From the NCBI GenBank assembly GCA_964653285.1, contig CAZZEX010000012.1, forward strand, positions 9,140 to 73,139: a stretch of 64,000 bases of DNA. The letters run 5' to 3'. The position numbers and the translations under genes were made by a program. Under the pieces are notes generated by a model, which was given only the letters and a program-made list of their open reading frames with translations, did not search any database and was not told the origin of the DNA. The stretch is from CAZZEX01 sp964653285 (GTDB taxonomy: Bacteria; Chloroflexota; Anaerolineae; B4-G1). This document shows positions 48,466 through 57,947 of the stretch, piece after piece; within the stretch, counting starts at the first letter, position 1, and each line of letters begins with the position of its first letter.

Positions 48466-49974
48466 TCATCTCGTACAGGCGACCAGAGGGAGGAAGACTT
48501 GTTCCTTCGCCACCAACACCACTCCACCAGCCTCGTTGTTGGCCTCGTTCCCTTCACTGACCTCATATCCCGGGTCCACCACCACTCGTACCGCGTGAGC
48601 ACCGGGCGTCACATTTGACAAGATCAGCGTGGCTTCCTTCACCTCAGCGCCGCCCGCAATTGTATCACTGACAACCTGGTCGGCGCCGATCGGGTACTCT
48701 TCGCCATCCAGAAAGCGGATGGTAACCGGCTGGGTGATGGCGACGTTGCCGACGTTGGAGACGCGCGCTCTCAGAGCGATGGTGACAGTATCCGTTGGGG
48801 AAAGGGGAGGGGGGCCTACCTGCCCCACATCCACGGCGAGGAGGTCTACAGTGGGTGATATAGCCCCCGTGTAAGCGCCAAAGGCAATACCCAGCAGTGT
48901 CGGATTTTGCGTGTATAGGTCAAACAGCGCGCCACCGTAGCCAGTATCGTCCAGGCTGTACCACAGCCAGCGCTGCACCAGCCGGTTCTCGTCGGCCGGG
49001 TAGCCAACGTCTGGATCGGTGGCCGTGAGCAGGAAATCGAAGGTGCCGTACATAAAATCCCGCGCCCGTGCCTCGTTGAACACCACCCCCTCATGCTCGT
49101 AGACAAACTCATAGTATGGCAGTAGCGTCCCATATTCGGTGATGTATAGAGGCTTGTCGTGGTACCCGTGCTGGCTCATCCAGCCGCGGAAGGCCAGGAT
49201 ACGCGCTTGAAAGATATCCAGGCGGTCCGAGTCCCACCACTCGTATAGCTCCCCCTCGTCGGCGGAGATGCCCGGGGGAATATCACAGCCATAGTCATCG
49301 CGCTTCTCTCGCAGGATGTAGGTATGGATATTCCAGGCATCCGTCGGCAAGGGCTCGCCATAGAGTGAGGCATAGGCTTCCAGCACGATGTCCAGATATT
49401 GCATACGAATGGGTGTCGGTTGAACGATACCGCCCGCCGACACCCTGGCCGTGGGATCAAGTGCCTTAATAGCGATGTGGGCATCGTGATAAGCCTGGGC
49501 ATAATCCTGGGGCAGCACGTTGTCCTGGTGGATGCAATCGGGCTCATTACCGATCAACCACAAGGCTCCCGGGTTGGCGGCAACTCGCTCTGCCAGCGTG
49601 GTTCCGGAAGGCGAATACCCGCTGCCACTTACGTGCAACAACTGAACGTACTCGGCTCCTCCCGGTCGCGACGGGCTGGTTTGAGTTTTCCAATCCGCAT
49701 ACCAACCCACGTTGAGAGAAGAGACGTTGTAAGACATCACCGGGTGATACCGCTCTCCCACCCCGAAGCGAGCGTTGGGATAGTTACTGGCACCACTGAA
49801 GGTCTGCAGCGAAGCAGTAGCGCCGGCCGCGCCAGCGTCGTTGCCCAGGAAGATAAGGGCCAGCGCCAGGACTCCCAGAGCCAGGAGACCGGCTAAAGCA
49901 AGGCGCGTAAGTCCGCTGTGGACCATCAGTGACAGAGTGTCTCTTGCTGACGAGCGCGGGCTGCACAGTTTCAT
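48466..49974 (-). CDS. secreted clan-A-like glycoside hydrolase with CARDB-like domain
   Basis: 502 residues; AAGGAG 8 nt before ATG. Signal anchor or peptide (about 20-45). A (beta/alpha)8-type domain with ALWLIGNEPD (Glu144, acid/base candidate after Asn) and KPLYITEYGTLLP (Glu280, nucleophile candidate). C-terminal CARDB-like beta domain (about 385-490, VSNVGNVAITQPVTIRFLDG). It ends with EQVFLPLVACTR, the motif recurring in other secreted proteins here. Substrate not inferable. Confidence 0.78.
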   Translation of the reverse strand: MKLCSPRSSARDTLSLMVHSGLTRLALAGLLALGVLALALIFLGNDAGAAGATASLQTFSGASNYPNARFGVGERYHPVMSYNVSSLNVGWYADWKTQTSPSRPGGAEYVQLLHVSGSGYSPSGTTLAERVAANPGALWLIGNEPDCIHQDNVLPQDYAQAYHDAHIAIKALDPTARVSAGGIVQPTPIRMQYLDIVLEAYASLYGEPLPTDAWNIHTYILREKRDDYGCDIPPGISADEGELYEWWDSDRLDIFQARILAFRGWMSQHGYHDKPLYITEYGTLLPYYEFVYEHEGVVFNEARARDFMYGTFDFLLTATDPDVGYPADENRLVQRWLWYSLDDTGYGGALFDLYTQNPTLLGIAFGAYTGAISPTVDLLAVDVGQVGPPPLSPTDTVTIALRARVSNVGNVAITQPVTIRFLDGEEYPIGADQVVSDTIAGGAEVKEATLILSNVTPGAHAVRVVVDPGYEVSEGNEANNEAGGVVLVAKEQVFLPLVACTR

Positions 49975-50082
49975 TGATAATGCTCCTTACTTCCCTTTAT
50001 AGTATTACCCGACAACATTTGCGTTGTCCGCGAGAATCATGACCTGCTACTTGCAAACTTGCAGACTTGCGGCTTTGTCGCG

Positions 50083-51573
50083 CTATGGGTTATACTCCAA
50101 ATAGAAGGGGCTGCCGCCCACCTGGATAGTGATGCGACCGTCGGCCACGCCGTCGTCCCCATCGTTGTGCCACGCCTCATTCCCAAACTTGTCCACCACC
50201 CGCAACGTCTGGGCCGGCACGATCAACGGCAGTGAGGGATCATCGTCAGGATTGTAGCGCGTGTCATCCTCCGTCCAGACCACATCCAGCCGCTGCCCAC
50301 ACACCTGGAACACATACCCTTCAATCTGCCCGGAACCGGTCTCCGCCAGCGTGAGCGGGCGCTGATAAGACGCCCTGGCCAACATAGCGGTCATTCTCTG
50401 GAAGGCCCAGTAGGAGGACTTGGGCTGCAGGTCGCTGTCCAGAAGGCCAGGCAGGATCGGATCGTTCCCGTCGCGCATTTCGTACCACACGATGACCTCC
50501 AGCCCCGCCGCCATGCCACGGACGTACCCTTTGACAACGTAGCGACTCTGCAACTCGGCGCTGCCCCAGGCAGCGCCGCTGGCCCAGGTGGTCTCAGTGC
50601 ACATAAGGGGCACGTCCGTGAAGCCGTACGCCGCCAGTCTCTGCCGCACGTAGTTGGCTTTACCAATGATATACCGGCCGCAGGATTCCCAATCGAGATA
50701 TTGCTGAGGGTAGTAGTGAAAGTTCATCACATCGAAGCAATCCCGTCCCTGGCAGGCTGCCAGAACGTCATCGAGGAATTGACGGTCGAAGGGGCCGGGA
50801 TACTCCTCATCATCGAACCAATCCAGGGCAAGCCCGCCGAAGACCAGATTGGCCTGGGGGCTGGCCGCCTTGACCACCGGGTACAGCGCCTGGAGCAACG
50901 CCGCGTACCCTGCCCCGTTGTGTCCCCAGTAGCCCCACCCCCCAAGCAAGGCATGGCCGACGTCGGCGTTGTCCGGTTCGTTGTAGAGTTCGAAGTACCG
51001 CACCCAGGGCGAACCGGGAGCGTCGTCCACGCCGTCGCCGTCATACCGCTCCACCAGAACCCCGACGAACTCAGCCAGGTCAGCCGTATCCGTCACCGGG
51101 CCCATCGGGTAGGCCGCTGCCCAGGATGGCTGGCCCCCGATGGTCAGGATCAACTCGATATCTTCCTGCGCAGCGTTCGTCACCGACACGTCCAGACTGG
51201 ACCAGTTGTAGTTCTCAGGAGTCGTGTTGGCTGGCTCGATGGATGCCCACGAGAGTGGCACCCGAATCCAGCGTACCCCGGCATCAACCGCTCGGGAGAG
51301 ACCGTTGCCGGCGTTCAGCGCGTCGTAGAACTGGACGCTGAAAGGGGGGATACGTGTGTCCCAGCAGCGGGACAAGAAAGGAAGGTAGACGGTGTAGGTC
51401 CCATTGGTTGGGGCCAGCACAGAGACTCGGAGCGTTTCCAGAGGGGGAGACGCAGGCAATGAATCCGCCTTCTGTGCCGAACCGGCAGACGACCTCAGGA
51501 CAAGCACTGCCACCAACCCAATGACCACGGAAAAGATGACACGCCCAATCCTATTTGCAGATGTGTTCTTCAC
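50083..51573 (-). CDS. secreted GH39/GH5-like glycoside hydrolase
   Basis: 496 residues, GTG start. Signal peptide (about 8-32), a TYTVYLPFLSRC motif (60-70), then a TIM-barrel domain: VRWIRVPLSWASIEPANTTP, YFELYNEPDNADVG (Glu199, acid/base candidate) and VPLMCTETTW (Glu327, nucleophile candidate). C-terminal beta domain (about 420-496). The pattern fits clan GH-A. Co-oriented with another hydrolase downstream and a beta-propeller protein upstream. Confidence 0.78.
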   Translation of the reverse strand: MKNTSANRIGRVIFSVVIGLVAVLVLRSSAGSAQKADSLPASPPLETLRVSVLAPTNGTYTVYLPFLSRCWDTRIPPFSVQFYDALNAGNGLSRAVDAGVRWIRVPLSWASIEPANTTPENYNWSSLDVSVTNAAQEDIELILTIGGQPSWAAAYPMGPVTDTADLAEFVGVLVERYDGDGVDDAPGSPWVRYFELYNEPDNADVGHALLGGWGYWGHNGAGYAALLQALYPVVKAASPQANLVFGGLALDWFDDEEYPGPFDRQFLDDVLAACQGRDCFDVMNFHYYPQQYLDWESCGRYIIGKANYVRQRLAAYGFTDVPLMCTETTWASGAAWGSAELQSRYVVKGYVRGMAAGLEVIVWYEMRDGNDPILPGLLDSDLQPKSSYWAFQRMTAMLARASYQRPLTLAETGSGQIEGYVFQVCGQRLDVVWTEDDTRYNPDDDPSLPLIVPAQTLRVVDKFGNEAWHNDGDDGVADGRITIQVGGSPFYLEYNP

Positions 51574-51600
51574 TTACCTCCTCCTCCTCCTACTCCTCGT

Positions 51601-52713
51601 CTAATAAGACCGCATGGCGACCGGGAAATAGACGCGATAGGGCCTTGAGGCAAGCACCCATAAGTCTCCAGCGCTGTCCGTCGCAATGCCCGTGGGGGTC
51701 AGGCCCGCCAGCGGTAGTGGGTAATAGTCCCTCTGGGGATGGCCGCCGGGTATCAAGCGTCCTATCTGGCCTGCCTGCCACTGGGTAAACCAAAGATAGT
51801 CGTTGGCATCCGCCACAAGACTGGTGGGCAGGCTACCAGACGGCGCAAGGTCGTACGGGATGACAATGGGGAATGTGCCGTATTCATAGTGGCTCACCCG
51901 GCTGCCGGCTCGCTCCGTGCCCCACACTCTACCGGAACCATCCAGCGCCAGTGCGTACGGCTCGTCTGGAATGTCGGGGGCAAAGCCATAGATTTGTATC
52001 CAACTGTCGGGCGGCGTAAAGCGGGTCACCAGGTCGTTAGCCGTCTGCGCGAAATAGACGCTCGTCCCAGCGGCCACGACGCCGTAAGGCCGGCCGCCGC
52101 TGAGAGAAGTGTGGAAATACTCCGTGACGGCGTAATCGGCGGTGGAGGTGATCACCAGGCGAGCAATCTGGTCTGCCATCATCTCAGTGAACCAGATACT
52201 TCCGTCAGGGGCGTAATCCAGGTCGGCCGGATAACTGCCCGCCGGCACTGCAAATTCGTCAATCTGCCCCGTCGCCGGATCCAGCCGCCCGATGTAGTCT
52301 CCGCCTGCCGCCGTGAACCAGATGAAACCCCCGCCCGAAACCAGGTTCAAAGGCCGGCTACCCACTGTCAGAGTGTATTCGTGGAATGTGCAGTCGTTAG
52401 TGTCGGTATACGTTAGTCTGCCAATTCGGTCCACTCCCAATTCAGTAAACCAGACATCCAGATGACTCGTGCCAGCAACAACCGCCACATCCCAAGGATT
52501 GGCATTCTCGGTTGGGACGGTGAAGGTGAACACGAAAGATGAAGTGCCTGGATCGAACCGATAGACGAAGGACTCACCCTCGGAATTGGTGATCAGAGGC
52601 ATCGCTGCGCCAGCGCCTGCCGGCGCTTGACTTCCGAGGAGGAGCACAAGAGCGACAGACACAGTGATGACACCAACCGCTATGAGCACGCACCGCCAAC
52701 CACCAGCAGCCAT
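51601..52713 (-). CDS. secreted beta-propeller protein (virginiamycin B lyase/NHL-like)
   Basis: 370 residues from the ATG at 52713, which is 9 nt after AGGAGG; an ATG 9 nt earlier abuts the site. Signal peptide, then six or seven blades with repeated IWFTExxxxxIGRL (DVWFTELGVDRIGRL, SIWFTEMMADQIARL, YLWFTQWQAGQIGRL). That motif is typical of virginiamycin B lyase-like propellers. It ends YRVYFPVAMRSY. Enzyme activity is not implied; a binding role is possible. Confidence 0.8.
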   Translation of the reverse strand: MAAGGWRCVLIAVGVITVSVALVLLLGSQAPAGAGAAMPLITNSEGESFVYRFDPGTSSFVFTFTVPTENANPWDVAVVAGTSHLDVWFTELGVDRIGRLTYTDTNDCTFHEYTLTVGSRPLNLVSGGGFIWFTAAGGDYIGRLDPATGQIDEFAVPAGSYPADLDYAPDGSIWFTEMMADQIARLVITSTADYAVTEYFHTSLSGGRPYGVVAAGTSVYFAQTANDLVTRFTPPDSWIQIYGFAPDIPDEPYALALDGSGRVWGTERAGSRVSHYEYGTFPIVIPYDLAPSGSLPTSLVADANDYLWFTQWQAGQIGRLIPGGHPQRDYYPLPLAGLTPTGIATDSAGDLWVLASRPYRVYFPVAMRSY

Positions 52714-52852
52714 CACAATCATCCTCCTTGCTGCCGACCATCACCAGCACGCGCCATGGCATCCTGTGCGAGCCTGGCCGTCAACCCACCCTCACCGGTG
52801 CAAAGTTCTACATTCGACCGGAAGCAGGCTGGCCCAGAGCGGCAACTCCCTC

Positions 52853-53203
52853 CTACACACATCGTCGAACCACCACCAGGACGAGGAGACCGACTGCCAC
52901 CAGCGCCACACCCAGGAGGAAGCGCATGCTCCATCCCCCAGTCTCCGGCAGCAACGGCTCCGCCGGCCCCCCGGCGGGGGTTGCCTCCACCGTGGCGGTG
53001 GGAGTGGGCGACGGTTGGTCCGGCGGTGGTTCTGTCGGCGGTGGTGGCGGCGGTGGCGGTTCCGTCGGTGGCGGCGGAGGAGTCCGCGTCGGCACCGTCT
53101 GCCGCGCCGGGCTCTGCCCCGGCGCGGCCCACAGGTCCGGCCCCACGGCTAACCCCACCACCAGTATCCCCAACAGCACGAGCCAGAGCGCATTCCTTCT
53201 CAT
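52853..53203 (-). CDS. LPETG cell-wall-anchored Pro-rich protein
   Basis: 116 residues: signal peptide (about 1-27), an extended Pro/Thr region (about 35-80, long Pro runs), then LPETG (85-89), a hydrophobic helix and a basic end VVRRCV, which together form a sortase sorting signal. No folded domain remains between signal and anchor. It has its own promoter. No sortase gene lies in the window. It could be a stalk peptide or the remnant of a larger surface protein. Confidence 0.75.
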   Translation of the reverse strand: MRRNALWLVLLGILVVGLAVGPDLWAAPGQSPARQTVPTRTPPPPPTEPPPPPPPPTEPPPDQPSPTPTATVEATPAGGPAEPLLPETGGWSMRFLLGVALVAVGLLVLVVVRRCV

Positions 53204-53279
53204 GACTCCCTCCCTAAATGAAGCCTAGAACTCCCGTGGGCCACCTGGGTCGCCAGATGGACATTTTATCCGAATTTCA

Positions 53280-53307
53280 ATTGTACCATGTCTGCCGAAA
53301 GTGTCCA
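53280..53307 (-). promoter_or_regulatory. sigma70-type promoter of LPETG protein
   Basis: Minus strand TGGACA (53302-53307), 16-nt spacer, TACAAT (53280-53285). Confidence 0.55.
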
Positions 53308-53330
53308 GGTCGGTCGCGCGCCTGCGCACC

Positions 53331-55286
53331 CTATTCATAGGTCACCTCGACGATGGTGTCGGTGTCGAGTTCCAGCGCGAACGTCAGAGACTCCCCGTCA
53401 ATCACGCGCGGGGGCGGTGTGGCTGCCAACAGTTGTGCACCGGGCGGGAGGGCAATCGTAAGCGACACCGGTGTGCCATCTGTGCCCGGCTGCTTCTGAA
53501 CCAAGAGCGCATAGCGCCACTGTCCCTCACTCGAGTGGGCAACGCGTGGCAAGTCGTAATAGAAGCGTGTCTCTAACGCCTGTCCTCGCTCGACGACGAA
53601 GAACTGTGCAAAAACAGCCTTGTCCCCTTCGACCGGCAGCACCTCGGCCTCACCGGCAGCGGCCACTCCCCGGAGCAGATATTCGGCTGGCGTGGGATGA
53701 CGAGACGCTATGTACAGATGACTGCCCTCCGGCACGTAGACACGGAGATAGTTCCAGTAGCAGCCCTCCATCAGGCTCTCGTAGGTCACCCTCTCCCCCT
53801 CAGTGTAAGTCGCGCGCTGGTGGCACACACTGCCGTTCCCTCGCCCAGTGTGTTGGTAGTCTACTGCCAGCACAGCCTGGGCACTGCCGTCCGCACGCAG
53901 TGCGACTTGATACTCCAGCGCCCGCTTGATGCGGGGGTTGACCTTGTTAAAGCCCAGACTGGCGTCAACCACCATGAGATAATCACCCTCAACCGGGCGC
54001 AAGGCACCGTCCCAACCCTGGGCATGCAGCCAGGAGGCCGCGGCTGGTTCCTGCAGGTAAATCAGCAGGTAGCGCTCCTCCAGTATTTGCCACAGCGCCT
54101 GCATCAGCCTGAACCAATCTACCGTCTCCGGCTGCTGTCTGATCCGCTCCAGCACCGTCTGCGCCAACTCATCCATAAAGTCCTTGTGCGTGTCCGCCCA
54201 CTCAGAGCTCACCCCCTCATCGGAGGGATTCCAGGCCTGGCGCACCATCCTGGCAAAACTCTCACCCGTGACGGGCTCATCCCACCTCTCCACCACGACC
54301 GGCCCCAGTGCCTCTACCAGGCGGGCCGCCCCCTGCAGGTCGAAGGCGATCACTCCATCCAATTCGACCCCCTGGCCGTAGGTGTATAGTTCGGCCGCTT
54401 TCTGGGCTGAGGTGGGAAAGTCGGGGGACCAGTTCGCATCCCGGAACACCCACAGTTCCGCAAGCATGTACTTATACAAGGGGGCCGGAGGCTCATCATA
54501 GGGCTTGCTGAAATCGTCAACACAGTATGACTCGCGGAAAAAGAACTCGACGATATCACCGGCATCCACAGTCACACGGCCGGCCCCGGTGATAAAACCA
54601 CCTGTGGGTCGCAGTTCATCGCTGTTTTGAGCCAACAGCAGGTAGGTTCGAGGGCCAGAGGCTCCTAACAAGTCCGGTGCCAGCAGCGCCGCTTCGACCC
54701 CGGCCCGAGCCAGTGGCAACGCGCGGTCCAGCGTCTTCACCAGGCGCGCCAGACGCGGGGAGAGTCGTGTCAAGTCCACTTCGGCCCGACGCTGCGCTGC
54801 ACGCTCCACGAGCGCCTGGGCGGCCTCCAGTTGGGGCCGCGCATCCGCCAGCGTGTGCACAGCCAGAGGAAGTGGGTGCTCACCTTCCGCCACCGTGCCC
54901 GCGTCCACCAGGTTCAACAGCGGCGCGAGCCCCTCCATCGCTGTCTCGCCCGCGTCAGTTAGATCCACGGCGATATCGAGCAGCGGCGGCAACGCCTGCA
55001 GGTCCGGCCCGACCCCAGGCACCCAGCCCAGGCGGGAGGCCAGCGCCAGGAAGGGGCGTGCTTCATCGCGCAGCGTCGCCAACTCAGCGCGGGTGCCCTG
55101 CAACAGCGGCACCAACGTCGTTGGGCCCGCCAGGCCCGGATCGGCGGCCAGTGCCGGCACTGTGTCCATCCGCTCCAGCAAGGGCTGCGCGGCTCGCCAG
55201 ACTCGCCACACACGATACCCGAGCATGGCCAGCGCCAGTGCCAGCCCGGCGACCAGCAGCCAGGCCCCCACACGTCGGGGCGTCAC
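53331..55286 (-). CDS. DUF4012 envelope protein
   Basis: About 651 residues from a GTG that overlaps the DUF2723 stop by 4 nt (GTGA). One N-terminal membrane helix (about 7-27), a helical region, then the DUF4012 domain with YLLLAQNSDELRPTGGFITG. Beta-rich C-terminus. The family is of unknown function but is common next to polysaccharide genes in Chloroflexota and Actinobacteria, where a role in glycan attachment is suspected. Confidence 0.8.
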   Translation of the reverse strand: MTPRRVGAWLLVAGLALALAMLGYRVWRVWRAAQPLLERMDTVPALAADPGLAGPTTLVPLLQGTRAELATLRDEARPFLALASRLGWVPGVGPDLQALPPLLDIAVDLTDAGETAMEGLAPLLNLVDAGTVAEGEHPLPLAVHTLADARPQLEAAQALVERAAQRRAEVDLTRLSPRLARLVKTLDRALPLARAGVEAALLAPDLLGASGPRTYLLLAQNSDELRPTGGFITGAGRVTVDAGDIVEFFFRESYCVDDFSKPYDEPPAPLYKYMLAELWVFRDANWSPDFPTSAQKAAELYTYGQGVELDGVIAFDLQGAARLVEALGPVVVERWDEPVTGESFARMVRQAWNPSDEGVSSEWADTHKDFMDELAQTVLERIRQQPETVDWFRLMQALWQILEERYLLIYLQEPAAASWLHAQGWDGALRPVEGDYLMVVDASLGFNKVNPRIKRALEYQVALRADGSAQAVLAVDYQHTGRGNGSVCHQRATYTEGERVTYESLMEGCYWNYLRVYVPEGSHLYIASRHPTPAEYLLRGVAAAGEAEVLPVEGDKAVFAQFFVVERGQALETRFYYDLPRVAHSSEGQWRYALLVQKQPGTDGTPVSLTIALPPGAQLLAATPPPRVIDGESLTFALELDTDTIVEVTYE

Positions 55287-56776
55287 TCGCTTTCTGCACA
55301 CCTCAACCAACGGTCCTCCTCCCCAACGACCTCACAGACCGGCCGTGTAGAATTCGCCCGGCCCAGTTCACCTACATCGTCCCCCGGCACAACCAGCCCC
55401 GGATAGGCGCACTGCAGACCGGCGCGGTACCAATCATACCCCAGGAGGCCCATATCCACAACTGCCACGTCGGGGCGCTGCCCCAGCACGTGCTGGAAGT
55501 ACCACAGCGTGAAAGTATGGGCATCCTGGGCGCTCAACAACACAGTCCGCTCGGGCGCAGCGGCCAATACCTCCTCTCCGAAGTCACGCGCCACTGTATC
55601 CCGGTGCACGTCCATTCCGCGGTAGTTCAGGAGCAGCGCGGACAGCGGCCCCACGCAAGCCAGGCACACCCCGGCCGCCAGGCCCCAGCGTGGACCCAGG
55701 CGGCCGCGCAGCCAACTCAGGCTCTGCGCCAGCCCTTCACCCAGCCAGAAGGCAGAGATGACCAGAGCCGGGATCAGGTAGACATAAGAGTCAGCAGTGT
55801 CATAACCGATGGCGTAGGCCACGTACAGCAGCCAGCTCAGCCCGCTCGCCAGCAGCAACCCTCGTTGCCGACGCGCCAGCGAATCCACACCGATCACACC
55901 CAGTGCCACCCCTGTCGGCCCAAAGCCAGACGCCAGGTACCGCACCAGGACGAGCAGTCGGGCGGGCACGGCCCCTGGTGGCAGCGCGAAGACGTAGCCC
56001 CGGTAGAGCGCACCCGATACGAGCCACCACCACCCTGCCAGCGTCGTGGGGTCCCCCCAGGTGATGGCTCCCTGGCCGGCTCGCAGTGGCAGATAGACGT
56101 ACGTGGAGAGGCCCACCACAGTGCCCAACAGCCAGGGAAGGGAGACTGAGGGGAACGAGCGCCCGCGCCGCCCAGCAGCGAGTGCCCACATCACGATCGG
56201 CAGCAAAGCCACGCCGGTCAGGTGTGTACCCAGGCTCAGCCCCCATGCCAGTCCCAGCGCCACAGGGGAGAAGTCCGAGCGCCGCACGTGAAATGCCAGC
56301 CACAATACCAACGCGACGAAGGCAGCGTTGACAGCATAGACCTCAGCGACGAGGGCCTGGGACCAGAGCACAGGGACAAGGGCCAACCCCCAGGCCGCGC
56401 CCAGCCCCGCTGCCACAGCGTCCTTACCCATCCCCTGCCTCCCCCGCCGCCACTCCCACACCGCCGCGCCCAGCCCCAATGCAGCCAATGCAGCCCCCAT
56501 CGCCGACATAAGGTTGAGCCGCCAGGCCACGTCCCGTAGCGGCAGATGCGCAAACAGCCAACCCAGCAGGCAGTAAGTGGGATAGCCTGGGGGATGAGGC
56601 ACACCCAGCGTGTAGGCTGCCGTGATCAGATCGCCACCGTCGGCGCCGTCGTGGGCCCAGGTGATGGTGGGGGCCAGCGTCAGCAGATAGACCAGCAAGG
56701 GCGCCGCCAGCGCCGCCAATGCTGCCCAACGCCACCCCACCCCGGCAAACCTGGGGTCAGAATTATCAGCCACCAC
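55283..56776 (-). CDS. DUF2723 membrane glycosyltransferase-like protein
   Basis: About 497 residues from GTG 56776 (AGGG 8 nt upstream); an ATG at 56815 has no ribosome site. Ten or more membrane helices and the family signature TITWAHDGADGGDLITAAYT followed by GVPHPPGYPTYCLLGWLFAH. Related proteins (TMEM260 group) are GT-C enzymes. The soluble C-terminus (about 400-497) includes RTVLLSAQDAHTFTLWYFQH. Linked to DUF4012 by overlap. Confidence 0.82.
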   Translation of the reverse strand: MVADNSDPRFAGVGWRWAALAALAAPLLVYLLTLAPTITWAHDGADGGDLITAAYTLGVPHPPGYPTYCLLGWLFAHLPLRDVAWRLNLMSAMGAALAALGLGAAVWEWRRGRQGMGKDAVAAGLGAAWGLALVPVLWSQALVAEVYAVNAAFVALVLWLAFHVRRSDFSPVALGLAWGLSLGTHLTGVALLPIVMWALAAGRRGRSFPSVSLPWLLGTVVGLSTYVYLPLRAGQGAITWGDPTTLAGWWWLVSGALYRGYVFALPPGAVPARLLVLVRYLASGFGPTGVALGVIGVDSLARRQRGLLLASGLSWLLYVAYAIGYDTADSYVYLIPALVISAFWLGEGLAQSLSWLRGRLGPRWGLAAGVCLACVGPLSALLLNYRGMDVHRDTVARDFGEEVLAAAPERTVLLSAQDAHTFTLWYFQHVLGQRPDVAVVDMGLLGYDWYRAGLQCAYPGLVVPGDDVGELGRANSTRPVCEVVGEEDRWLRCAESE

Positions 56777-56780
56777 AGGT

Positions 56781-57947
56781 TTAACCCTGGGGCTGCCTTG
56801 TATGCAGCCCCTCATACAGCGCCTGGTGGCTATCCAGCATTCGTTCCAGGGAGAACTCAGCGACCACCTTTTGCCTCCCGGCGACCGCCAATCTATGAGC
56901 CCACCGCGGGTACTGTAACAGGGACAGGATGGCACCGGCCATAGGTGCAGGTGCATTCGCCGGTACGACCAGACCAGACACCTGGTCGTCAATGACGTCC
57001 CGGGTACCCACAACATCGGTCACGACCACGGGCAATGCCAGCGCCATCGCCTCCAGCAAGGCAAAGGACAACCCCTCGTACTGGGAAGCCAGTACAAAGA
57101 CGTCAAACGCCCGCATAACCTCCCACACATCTTCACGGTGTCCCAGTAGACGCAGAGGAACGTACTCCACCCTGGCTCGGGCCTCAACTTCGGCCTGCAG
57201 CGGCCCCGACCCGGCCCACACAAACAGTGCCCCTGGCGCTTCGTCGGCCACCTGTCTGGCCGCCTGGACGAACACGAGAGGAGCCTTCTGTGGCACCAGT
57301 CGCCCCACGGCTCCCACCACATACCGATCAGGGTGAATGCCCAGACGCGACTTTGCCTCTGCCCTCGTCAACCCGGCCACTCTGTCAATGTGCGCGACGT
57401 CAACGCCATTGGGAATGACGCGGATACGGGGTGAGGCGACAATATGGTGGCGAATCAACACGTTTCGCTCACCAACCGAGACCGCGATCATGGCTGTGGT
57501 CAGATATCCTGCCAGCCGTTCCAGGTTGAGATAGAACTGGCGGCTTATCCCGGTTTTCTCCAGGAAGTACAGGCCATTCGGGGTATGAATAACCGGAGTA
57601 CTGCAGCACCGCGCCGCCATTCTGCCCAAGAAGCCCCCTTTGGAACTGTGCGTATGCACCAGAGCGAAGCGCCCTCCTCGCAACAGCCGACAGAGAGCCA
57701 CAAGAGCAATGGCATCCCGCAAGCCAATCCGGCGTTGCATAGGCAGCGGGTAAAATGGTACCCCTTGCCGCTTTAAGTTCTCAACAAAGGCCGTGTCTCC
57801 ATAGTGCTCACATCGCTGCCAGGGAGCAGCCACAGCAACATCCATCCCTCTGGTACGCAAGCCCACGGTCAGGGCGGTGACGTAGCATCGCACACCGGCT
57901 GTGGTCGCCTCAACCACGTGAAGAATGCGCAGTGGGTCAGCACTCAT
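56781..57947 (-). CDS. GT4-family glycosyltransferase
   Basis: 388 residues. ILHVVEATTAGVRCYVTALT, HTHSSKGGFLGRMAARCCST, IRVIPNGVDVAHI, VVGAVGRLVPQKAPLVFVQA, DVFVLASQYEGLSFALLEAM (E-x7-E) and ALPVVVTDVVGTRDVI. GT-B retaining enzyme of the capsule/EPS type. Overlaps the flippase-like gene by 11 nt. Confidence 0.9.
   Translation of the reverse strand: MSADPLRILHVVEATTAGVRCYVTALTVGLRTRGMDVAVAAPWQRCEHYGDTAFVENLKRQGVPFYPLPMQRRIGLRDAIALVALCRLLRGGRFALVHTHSSKGGFLGRMAARCCSTPVIHTPNGLYFLEKTGISRQFYLNLERLAGYLTTAMIAVSVGERNVLIRHHIVASPRIRVIPNGVDVAHIDRVAGLTRAEAKSRLGIHPDRYVVGAVGRLVPQKAPLVFVQAARQVADEAPGALFVWAGSGPLQAEVEARARVEYVPLRLLGHREDVWEVMRAFDVFVLASQYEGLSFALLEAMALALPVVVTDVVGTRDVIDDQVSGLVVPANAPAPMAGAILSLLQYPRWAHRLAVAGRQKVVAEFSLERMLDSHQALYEGLHTRQPQG

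Noticed and set aside
49975..50082. Promoter for the hydrolase gene at 49974
   Set aside because: A TATAAA-like element is present near the ribosome site but has no -35 at usual spacing, so it was not annotated.
48466..52713. A carbohydrate-utilisation locus
   Set aside because: There is no sugar transporter, regulator or intracellular hydrolase; the secreted proteins sit among glycan-synthesis genes and look like envelope proteins.
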